A DNA stretch of 25,539 nucleotides from Brachionus koreanus (Eukaryota; Rotifera; Eurotatoria; Ploima; Brachionidae): contig PJRA01000473.1 in the NCBI GenBank assembly GCA_016987375.1, forward strand, positions 412,856 through 438,394, written 5' to 3'. Shown here one piece after another: positions 9,985 to 18,151 of this stretch. A program made the translations under genes and the position numbers. The notes under the pieces were generated by a model, which was not told the origin of the DNA, did not search any database, and saw nothing but the letters and a program-made list of their open reading frames with translations. The first letter of the stretch is position 1, and each line of letters starts with the position of its first letter.

Positions 9985-10510
9985 TTGATTCAAACTTTTT
10001 ACAATCACTGATATTGGGTGTTAGCTGACAACAGTGTCTTGTCTCTATACAAAAAATAATTTTAACAGAGATTTAAATAAAGATTATATAAAAAAATTCT
10101 TTTGATTTGGATTTTACCATTCTTAAGTTATAAAGGTTTGAATTTTGTGTAACTAATAATACACTTCTTGTTTATTAAAATCAATATTCTGATAAAACTC
10201 TACAAATTTAGCTTAATTTAAATTTTAACAAATGTATGTGACACTTTGTTGCACTTACAGAACTAATTAAAAACCTGAGTTATTTCTCTAAAAATTTTTG
10301 AACAATAGTGTTGTGGTTGTTGTTGCTGTTTTTTTTTTTTTATAAATAAACTGAACGAAAAATTTTCAAATTTTTTATTGAAAATTCAAATTCTCAAGAT
10401 TTATTTATTTTTAAACAAAGGATTTAAAACTATGCTATACACCAGGATTCCTAGAATATTTTCCATCTATTCTAGCAAACATCTTAAAGCTAAATATTTT
10501 GAATAACTTT
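9985..10510. other. Intergenic AT-rich stretch
   Basis: No coding signal. It contains a short GTT-rich run near 10310-10330 and ends with the promoter of the small secreted peptide gene. Confidence 0.5.
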
Positions 10511-10515
10511 AACAT

Positions 10516-10523
10516 TATATAAA
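10516..10523 (+). promoter_or_regulatory. TATA-like box of the small secreted peptide gene
   Basis: TATATAAA lies 34 bases upstream of the ATG at 10557. If it is used, the 5' UTR would be only about 5-10 nt. A similar TTATATAA lies about 37 bases upstream of the other small secreted gene (ATG at 16712). The local AT-richness makes chance likely enough to keep confidence modest. Confidence 0.35.
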
Positions 10524-10556
10524 TTAAAATGAATTTTTTTAAATAGAATATGAAAA

Positions 10557-10790
10557 ATGAAACTAGCAACACTAAGTCTTATTTTAGTATTAATTGTTGT
10601 CACAAAAAATGTTGATTGTCGTTTGAGTCTGGAGGATATCATACGACTTTTGCAGCAACAAGACGAATATTATCCATACTATACTGACCAAGGTCTACCT
10701 GGTGCTATTAGTGGTGTTGGTGGTGGAGGCGGTGGTGCAGGTGGTGGTGCAGGCATGCCAGGTCTTCCAGGTTTGCCTGGTAAACGTTAA
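10557..10790 (+). CDS. Small secreted Gly-rich peptide precursor ending in Gly-Lys-Arg
   Basis: A single-exon 77-residue protein with a clear signal peptide: K2, a hydrophobic core LATLSLILVLIVV, and cleavage probably after Cys21. The mature part starts with an acidic/amphipathic stretch (RLSLEDIIRLLQQQDEYYPY), then a Gly-rich linker (about residues 54-65), then MPGLPGLPGKR and the stop. A terminal Gly-Lys-Arg is the classic signal for dibasic trimming and C-terminal amidation of neuropeptides, but GLPGLPG also resembles a collagen-like or structural tail. I know no family for it. The TAA directly follows the GKR, and no downstream acceptor precedes the convergent neighbour, so the end looks real. 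A poly(A) signal overlaps the stop region. The gene is convergent with the alcohol dehydrogenase, with stop codons 83 bp apart. Confidence 0.75.
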   Translation: MKLATLSLILVLIVVTKNVDCRLSLEDIIRLLQQQDEYYPYYTDQGLPGAISGVGGGGGGAGGGAGMPGLPGLPGKR

Positions 10791-10791
10791 A

Positions 10792-10797
10792 AATAAA
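10792..10797 (+). terminator. Poly(A) signal of the small secreted peptide gene
   Basis: AATAAA starts two bases after the stop codon, and a second copy lies about ten bases further on. The short 3' UTR fits the tight convergent arrangement with the next gene. Confidence 0.45.
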
Positions 10798-10845
10798 TTT
10801 CAAAATAAAATTTTTAAAAAATATTTATTTTTTCTCTAAATAATG

Positions 10846-10851
10846 TTTATT
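10846..10851 (-). terminator. Poly(A) signal of the alcohol dehydrogenase gene
   Basis: AATAAA on the minus strand, 23 bases past the stop codon of the class III dehydrogenase. It lies within the 83-bp gap between the two convergent genes. Confidence 0.5.
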
Positions 10852-10873
10852 TTGTTTAAAATAAAAAAAAATA

Positions 10874-12169
<1,296 letters not shown>

Positions 12170-12555
12170 AACAAAGCTTTTTTTTTAAGGTTAAATTTTT
12201 TAGATAAGAATTTTTTTCAAATATAAGTTTAGTGTTTAGTTTTAAAGTATATGCAAAAAATTTAAATTTAATTTTTCTTCAAAATATGCTAAAAATATAT
12301 GCTATACTATTTAATGAATTTTAAAATTGTTTGATTTTCGAAAATTCTAATTTATTTTTAGTTAGAAAATTTCGATTAGGTTAAATTTTTTTTACAAATT
12401 TGTAAAAATTCTACAAAAACCTTTTCCTATAAAAGAAAAGTAAAAATTAAAAATAGTTTTTTTTAAAAAAATTTTGATTTTTTATGCAAGTAATTTTCTA
12501 AGCATTTTAATTTTAGCTATTGAAAAAAAAATTTCTGAAAAAAAATTGTTACTCG
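12170..12555. other. AT-rich 5' flank of the alcohol dehydrogenase gene
   Basis: Poly(A)/poly(T)-rich DNA without reading frames. It presumably holds the promoter; no specific element is recognised. Confidence 0.5.
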
Positions 12556-12556
12556 A

Positions 12557-12862
12557 TAAAAACGCTCATTAGTGGTCTCAGCTAATTCAATTCTGAAATC
12601 ATCTGCATTTAACATAGATTTTTTGCCTAGCAATCTTTGATTTGGCGTAATACATTACTTTACACTTGGATTCATTAAATTCCATACTATAATGTTTCGA
12701 CCACTCAACCATCTTGTCAATGTCATCTTGAATTAGCAGTTGATCTCTTGTATTTCTAATGACACTAATCAATTTGCTGTCATCCGCAATTAGCTTGCAA
12801 AACTGGCTTACCAGCTCTGGTAAATCATTTATGAAGATCAGGAATAGTAACAGACAAAGAAG
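12557..12862 (-). mobile_element. Reverse transcriptase fragment of a second LINE
   Basis: On the minus strand one frame reads LFLIFINDLPELV, then a RT motif C equivalent LIADDSKLISVI, then DDIDKMVEWSKHYSMEFNE and SKCKVMYYAKSK, which is the stretch following motif C in CR1/Jockey-type reverse transcriptases. A stop then breaks it, and a shifted frame continues a little further. Both ends are truncated within the RT domain. The residues differ clearly from the copy at 7512-8690 (ADDSKL against YADDSKIL), so it is another family or an older copy. Confidence 0.78.
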
Positions 12863-12865
12863 AAA

Positions 12866-12894
12866 TAATGTAATTAATTAAAAAAATTACATTA
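12866..12894. repeat. Short perfect hairpin at the LINE fragment border
   Basis: TAATGTAATT and AATTACATTA form a perfect 10-bp stem with a 9-base loop, starting four bases past the last recognisable RT codon. It may mark the insertion junction of the fragment or be a chance AT palindrome. Confidence 0.4.
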
Positions 12895-13300
12895 TATAAA
12901 AATCCGCTTATAAATTCAATTCAAATTCTTCATTAGATTCCATTAGATACGAGATTTTGTTATCCAGAAACCATTTTCCGCGCAGATCCTTATTAGGATT
13001 CTGAAGATTCTTTTAAAAAAGCCTGAACAAACATAATCAAGAATTATAAAGATTAGTCAAGCTTAAATCAGATTCTAAAGGTTATCTTGATTGAGATTTA
13101 TATTATGAATTTCTAATTTTTTTTCTAAATTTTATTGAAAAAAATAAAAAAATGTTTTTGAAAAGTATGTTCTATGAAATAAAGTCTACAAATTTTTTTC
13201 GTAGCTAAAAAAATAAAAAAAATAGAATAAGTTGACAAATTAATTATTTCGTAGCAAAAAAAATAAAAAAGTAGGAAAAAAATATAACCCAATTTTAATA
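12895..13300. other. AT-rich stretch, nothing recognised
   Basis: No coding signal on either strand. GATT/AATC-containing words recur around 12930-13100 but no ordered repeat could be defined. Confidence 0.45.
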
Positions 13301-13309
13301 GAAAGTAAA

Positions 13310-13553
13310 TTAGTTGTTTGTATTTTTATTGATTTTTGGTGGACGGCCTCTTTTGAGTTTAGTCTTGTACGAAGTCGGTTGAATGAACAATCTATTGTTA
13401 ACATTGTTCTCTTGTTCTGATAGCTGTAAAAAAGTTTCCATGTTGTTGAAATTCGACCGTTGAAACCCATTTGCTTGAGTTCATCATTGTTTTTTTTATG
13501 ACATTGGATTAAGTTGTTTAAATGCACCGAATTCACTTCGACGTATCCATGTT
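13310..13553 (-). pseudogene. Broken ORF with AT-hook tail, unknown protein
   Basis: Two overlapping minus-strand frames together look like one protein. The first runs from an acceptor-like TTTGAATAG at about 13554 through EHGYVEVNSVHLNNLIQCHK, NNDELKQMGF and NGRISTTWK. Near 13430, in a T6 run, the coding character shifts one frame to TFLQLSEQENNVNNRLFIQ, TSYKTKLKRGRPPKINKN and a stop at 13310-13312. RGRPPK (13334-13351) is a canonical AT-hook, which binds the minor groove of AT-rich DNA and is common at the ends of transposase-like and chromatin proteins. The frame break suggests a pseudogene or transposon relic. Alternatively, the second frame could start at its own ATG (13441) as a 43-residue ORF. 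No family is identified. Confidence 0.4.
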
Positions 13554-13639
13554 CTATTCAAATAATAAATATGCAAGATTTATAAATTTACCAAATTGTA
13601 AATTGTTAAATTTAATATGCAATTTGTACAACTTGTATA

Positions 13640-13731
13640 GATAGGGTAAGTAGTGACCTACCAAGATCACCTGGTATAATTCGGAAACTAAGTAATGAAG
13701 GAGAATTTTATGAGATAGTTATGGAATATTA
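13640..13731 (+). pseudogene. Possible short coding remnant, unknown
   Basis: A plus-strand frame gives SDLPRSPGIIRKLSNEGEF followed by YEIVMEY and a stop. Its composition is more protein-like than the surrounding DNA. There are no flanking splice sites or start codon that I trust, and no family is recognised. Confidence 0.2.
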
Positions 13732-14329
13732 AAAAATAGCCTACGTGCTTGTGATTTGGAAATGTACCATCGTCCATTAAATTTTGATTATTCAACTATT
13801 ATCAATTAAATTTCATTAAGGGAGGCTGCTAAAAAAACTAATCAAAGAATGCAAATGTAAATGTTTACAGTTATCAAATGTAATTTACATTGGTTTATTA
13901 AATCAGTAAATAAATGTTGTAAAAATAAAAATTGACTATTTTTATAGAGAGAGGTAGAACGAAACATATAAAAAGATAAAAAAACATATAGCAAAATTGC
14001 AATTTTATTATTAATCGTTATTTTTATCATCTAAATCAGTTGCTGATTCAATAATTTTTTAAATTGATTTTATGTTCTTTGTCTTTTTGATTTTTATTAT
14101 TTATGTTTTTTTTTTCTCTCATTAAATAAGTTAAATTTGTTAAAATTAATTAAATGTTTTTCCAATTTTTTTATGTTTTTTTCTATCTAATTTTTTCTTA
14201 ATTGTTCAATAAAAAAAAAATAAATAAAAAATAAGTCAATAAAAAAAATAAACAATTTTGCCTAAAATTTATTAAAAGTAATTTTTAAAAGCCAAATAAA
14301 TAGTCTAAAAAATTTTTTTTCTTCCCATT
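13732..14329. other. AT-rich stretch downstream of the SDR gene
   Basis: Long A and T runs, with no supportable gene. It includes the 3' flank of the reductase gene on the minus strand. Confidence 0.5.
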
Positions 14330-15304
14330 TTACGGTTTACCAATTATTCCATATTCAATCAAACTTTTGGTCATGTCAAGTATGGTTGACTTAAAATCAA
14401 CAGGCTCAATTCCAAGAACATTTGTCATTCGACTGTTGTCAAACAATGTCTGTTTGACATACTTCTCTTTTTCTTCATTTGTTACCAAATCAGGAAATTT
14501 GTGACCACTAAATTCTTGTTTCAAAATTTCGATCCAATTTCTAATGCTAAACAAATTTGGTCCAGATGTAATTAAAGTACGGTGTCCAACTGCTTCATTC
14601 AGAAAAGCTGCTTTTACATGAGCCAAAGCTACATCTCTTACATCACATGTAGCGGCAAACATCTCGTCTATTTTTTCCAAATTTTTGTCAAAAATTCTTG
14701 AAAACTTAGTCACTGAAGAACCAGAAGCAGCACTTAGAACAGGGCCGAGTACAAAAGTTGGTACAATAACAGCTAGATCAAAGCATGGGCGATTATCTTT
14801 CTTTCTTTCATCCACAAAATTCCATGCAGCTCTTTCTGCTAAAATTTTTGACTTTTGATAAGGTGTCTTTGCGTCAGCTACATCGACCCAGTCTTTTTCA
14901 CTAAATATCTTCGGCTTATAGTCATAGCCAGAAACACATAGACCAGAGCTAGTGAAAACAACCCGTTTTGCATTAGCATTTAGAGCAGCATTGAAGACAT
15001 TTAATGTACCGTCTACTGCTGGGCGAATTACCAAATTTTCATCGCTGGGAGCTACTACTGGAAGAGGCGAAGCAATGTGAAGCACAATGTCGACCCCATC
15101 ACAAGGTTTTGTCCATGATTCAGCATCCAATAAATCTGCTTGGAACAGTTCTATCGGTCCAAGTCGCTTTAATGCTTCTACTTTTTCTGAATCGTTCATA
15201 TTTCGAACAGTGCCGCGGACCTGGTGACCTTGTTTTAGGAGCATTTTAACTACATGTAAAGCTATGTAGCCGTTTGCGCCTGTGACCAAAATTTTATGCG
15301 ACAT
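14330..15304 (-). CDS. Extended SDR reductase, dihydroflavonol/cinnamoyl-CoA reductase-like
   Basis: A single-exon gene of 324 residues, the usual length for this family. It has the N-terminal NAD(P)-binding motif TGANGYIA (8-15; the last Gly of TGxxGxxG is Ala15), followed by Arg residues at 30 and 34 that suggest NADPH preference. The acidic cofactor motif ADLLD (56-60), the catalytic Ser in FTSSG (119/120) and the Y-x-x-x-K pair Tyr149/Lys153 (PYQKSK) are all present. Animal and fungal relatives reduce aldehydes, ketones or methylglyoxal; the substrate cannot be read from the sequence. The start codon follows directly on the motif, as in relatives. Unlike the three other large genes here it has no intron, which may mean a retrocopy or a horizontal origin. 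It is intact and probably cytosolic. Confidence 0.94.
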   Translation of the reverse strand: MSHKILVTGANGYIALHVVKMLLKQGHQVRGTVRNMNDSEKVEALKRLGPIELFQADLLDAESWTKPCDGVDIVLHIASPLPVVAPSDENLVIRPAVDGTLNVFNAALNANAKRVVFTSSGLCVSGYDYKPKIFSEKDWVDVADAKTPYQKSKILAERAAWNFVDERKKDNRPCFDLAVIVPTFVLGPVLSAASGSSVTKFSRIFDKNLEKIDEMFAATCDVRDVALAHVKAAFLNEAVGHRTLITSGPNLFSIRNWIEILKQEFSGHKFPDLVTNEEKEKYVKQTLFDNSRMTNVLGIEPVDFKSTILDMTKSLIEYGIIGKP

Positions 15305-15907
15305 CTTAAAATTTTTTTAAAATATTTGCAATAATTTTAGTTTATTCATAGACCAAGCTAGAATTAAAGGAAGTAACTTATGCTCTTGGATAAAGATATT
15401 TTTTTTATTTAAAATATTATTCACATTGAAAAAAAAAAACTTTTGTTCATAAGGAGAAAAAAATGTAATTAATGAATATTTTAAGCTAATATTTTAAGTT
15501 ATGAATAATGGTTAAGTTTTTAAAAAGTTTAAAATGGAATATTTTAATCAAAAAAAATATTTTTTTTTCTTCCGATTACTATTTTGCTATATTTTAAACA
15601 AATAACTAATCTTTATTTTTAAAACTATGCTTAAAAAAATGCTGTTTTAATCAATATTTACAGATCAGAAACTGTAAAGAATTAAATTTAAACTTTTGTA
15701 TTTTTAAATGGAAAATTTTAAATAGTTCATTAAAATTAATTAAACATTGATTTTGATCGATCAAATTTGTGAAATATTTTCATGAATCTTAAATTTTATT
15801 GATTAGAAATAACTTTTTACTAAAAAAAAATAAAAACTTTTAAAAAAATCAAAAAACTAAAATTAAATAACAATATCAGATAAAGAATAGTATAAGATTT
15901 AACAAAA
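15305..15907. other. AT-rich intergenic region between two minus-strand genes
   Basis: It holds the promoter side of the reductase gene and the 3' flank of the Tyr-rich protein gene. No gene or structured repeat is seen. Confidence 0.55.
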
Positions 15908-16712
15908 TTAATTGTAATAGCCACGGCCTATTCGACTACGATTTTTTCTTTGTCTTCGTCTTCTTGGTGAAGGTGAAGAATAGTATGAATTGTCACTGTA
16001 GTAGCTGTTGGATGGTTGTTCATAATATCCATCAGTTTCTTCATAATATCCTCCTTTACTTGGTGAGGAATAGTATGAATTGTCACTGTAGTAGCTGTTG
16101 GATGGTTGTTCATAATATCCATCAGTTTCTTCATAATATCCTCCTTTACTTGGTAAGGAATAGTATGAATTGTCACTGTAGTAGCTGTTGGATGATGGTC
16201 TTTCATAGTATCCATCATTTTCTTCATAATATCCTCCTTTACTTGGTGAAGAATAGTATGAATTGTCACTGTAGTAGCTGTTGGATGGTTGTTCATAATA
16301 TCCATCAGTTTCTTCATAATATCCTCCTTTACTTGGTGATGAATAGTATGAATTGTCACTGTAATAGCTGTTAGATGATGGTCTTTCATAGTATCCATCA
16401 TTTTCTTCATAATATCCTCCTTTACTTGGTGATGAATAGTATGAATTGTCACTGTAGTAGCTGTTAGATGATGGTCTTTCATAGTATTTTCCTTTACTTG
16501 GTGAAGAATAGTATGAGCTGTCACTGTAGTAGCTTCCTGAGGATGGTCTGCTACTTCCTCTTCTATGCTCTCTATAATAGCTTGAAGGAGCTACTGATCT
16601 AGCATTTACTGCTTTAGAACATTGATTAAAATAAATGATAAGAAAAATTTTCACTAAGCTTACATATATTTAAATATGATAAAACCAAAATCAAAGCTAA
16701 TAGACACTTCAT
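15908..16712 (-). CDS. Secreted Tyr/Ser-rich tandem-repeat protein
   Basis: Two exons, 16712-16664 and 16608-15908, joined by a 55-bp GT-AG intron (GTAAGC...AAAGCAG), give 249 residues. Exon 1 supplies a typical signal peptide, MKCLLALILVLSYLNI; opening a frame inside the intron would lose it, which is why this start is chosen. The mature chain begins with an Arg/Ser-rich segment, then a degenerate unit (GSYYSDSSYYSSPSKGKYY). Five near-identical units of 30-31 residues follow (64-215), each SNSYYSDNSYYS-PSKGGYYEE-DGYYE-P. The chain ends in a half unit and a strongly basic tail (RRRRQRKNRSRIGRGYYN). Such Tyr-pair-rich, low-complexity secreted proteins are typical of extracellular materials hardened by Tyr crosslinking, such as eggshells, cuticles and adhesives. 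That role is inferred; no named family is recognised. It lies near the chitin synthase, on the same strand. Confidence 0.88.
16013..16468 (-). repeat. Coding tandem repeat, 90/93-bp units
   Basis: Five units encode residues 64-215 of the Tyr-rich protein. A 31-residue unit (ENDGYYERPS end) and a 30-residue unit (ETDGYYEQP end) alternate in the order A-B-A-B-B, which points to duplication of an A-B pair and later of B. Units are almost identical at the DNA level, so expansion is recent or homogenised. Confidence 0.9.
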
Positions 16713-16748
16713 TTTAATGTACTATATTTTTTTTATTTAAAATTTTAA

Positions 16749-16756
16749 TTATATAA
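16749..16756 (-). promoter_or_regulatory. TATA-like box of the Tyr-rich protein gene
   Basis: TTATATAA on the minus strand, about 37 bases upstream of the ATG at 16712, matches the spacing seen at the other small secreted gene (10516-10523). It is a weak call in AT-rich DNA. Confidence 0.3.
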
Positions 16757-17475
16757 TTCTAAAAAGCTAAAAGCAAGATGATTTATACAGTTTTTTTAAC
16801 AATAAGTTTTCAAAATTCAAAATCTAATTTTATAATTTATATTTTTTTTTAGTAATAAAAGCGATAATTTCTAGAATTTTTCAAAGTTATCACATGTAAT
16901 AATGCAATAATCAGTGTTTTGTTTGTCGTTTAAGCCAAATTTTACAATTAGACCAAGATCAAAATTTAAGCCAAATAGAAGTATCTTGTGAGAGATGAAA
17001 AAAAGTTTCATCGTGATCCAAGATCTTTAAGATTTTTTTACAATAATAGAAAAATTTTATATTTAGTTAATTTATAAGACCAAAATTAGAAAGCCGTATT
17101 TGTTCAACTTTTTGTAATTTTTTTTCAAATATGGAAATTTTCTAATTTTAAAAAAAATTTTGCTAAATATTAATTATTTTTTTCAAATTTAATTTAACAA
17201 TTTATTTATGCTGAGTTTTTCTCAGTTAAGTATGAAAAAATAACTAAAGGCTTTCCGAATACCGAGCAATTTTAGTTTTGAAACCAAACAAAAATCATTT
17301 ATTAACTTGTTTCTTGGTTTTAATGAGAATTAAAATATTAAAATACCTAAGAAAAAAATATAACAACATTGAAAGCTCACATGATATACCATGAGAAAGT
17401 TTTTCAAAATTTTTAAAAATTCTTTGTGAAATTTAAAAACAATTAAAAAAAAATCTTTGCTTTTTAGATAAATTG
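16757..17475. other. AT-rich intergenic stretch
   Basis: No gene is supported. The right edge merges into the decayed reverse transcriptase. Confidence 0.45.
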
Positions 17476-17479
17476 ATAT

Positions 17480-17900
17480 TTTATTTTGTCTTTTATTCTT
17501 TACATTTTCATAAATTGAGCCATTCAAAGAGCCATTTGAATTCCTCTCTTCCTGGCTTTCGATGCCCAAATAAATAGCTCATCTTCAGAGAGTCCTATTT
17601 TGACATCAGAAGGGAAAGTTCTTGCAATATCAACAATAAACTAAATGAAAATAGTAGAGGGTAATCAGTTTCCTTAAGGGACTCCACAGTTACTAAACTT
17701 GTTTGTTGAAGTTTCGCCATTAGTAGTTGACTATAAAAGTGCGGTTTGTCAAGAAATTATATAATGCTTTTTCAAGATCAAAGAAAATAGCTCCAGATTC
17801 TGGTTGAACTCCACTTAAAATAAAAAAAGCCGTATCCTATTCCTTTAAAGATTTCTAAACTTCAGGACCCTTCAGTCAAAGAATTTATTTTTTATCCACT
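17480..17900 (-). pseudogene. Strongly decayed reverse transcriptase (LINE relic)
   Basis: On the minus strand I can read SGAIFFDLEKALYNF (RT motif A, 17753-17794, with the Asp kept), CGVP*GN*LPSTIF (motif B, stops at the Gln and Ser positions), FIDIARTFPSDVKIGL, then SEDELFIWASKAR in the place of motif C and GIQMAL...IYENVKNK beyond it. The DLEKAF and IQMAL patterns suggest an I/Jockey-type element, different from the CR1-like copies to the left. Many stops and the changed motif C make it an old dead copy. Confidence 0.65.
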
Positions 17901-18151
17901 TGATGAAACAAGTTTTATTGGGTAATCACATACGGATATTATGAATTTACAATTTTCTTTTAATGATCAATAATTATCTAAAATAATTTAATATTATAGC
18001 ATGGTTTCAATGAAAATAAATCTAAAATAAATATTTTATTTTTTTATTAAAAAAAATAAATTTAAAAATTAAAAAAAAAATATTAGTTTAAAAAAAATTA
18101 TTGTAAAAATTACAAAACATAACCCAAAAAAAATATCTGAATTTTTTCTCT
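17901..18151. other. 3' flank of the chitin synthase gene
   Basis: A/T-rich sequence downstream of the stop at 18152. Several minus-strand AATAAA words (for example 18043-18048) could serve as the poly(A) signal. Confidence 0.4.

Noticed and set aside
13842..14030. 62-codon minus-strand ORF
   Set aside because: Low-complexity, no start context, no domain.
15964..16374. Plus-strand 136-codon ORF with Cys/His-rich repeats (NCHCSSCW)
   Set aside because: It is the antisense shadow of the Tyr-rich tandem repeat; its Cys/His pattern only mirrors the YYS codons.
16013..16468. Repeats resembling a CRISPR array
   Set aside because: The repeats are contiguous 90/93-bp coding units without unique spacers, in a eukaryotic gene.
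15928..16524. Minus-strand 198-codon Thr/His-rich repeat ORF
   Set aside because: Same repeat read in a shifted frame; no signal peptide or splice support.
16599..16654. An alternative start of the Tyr-rich protein (MKIFLIIYFNQCSKAV) reading without an intron
   Set aside because: This peptide is encoded by the intron; the GTAAGC donor and AAAGCAG acceptor join an upstream exon with a proper signal peptide in frame.
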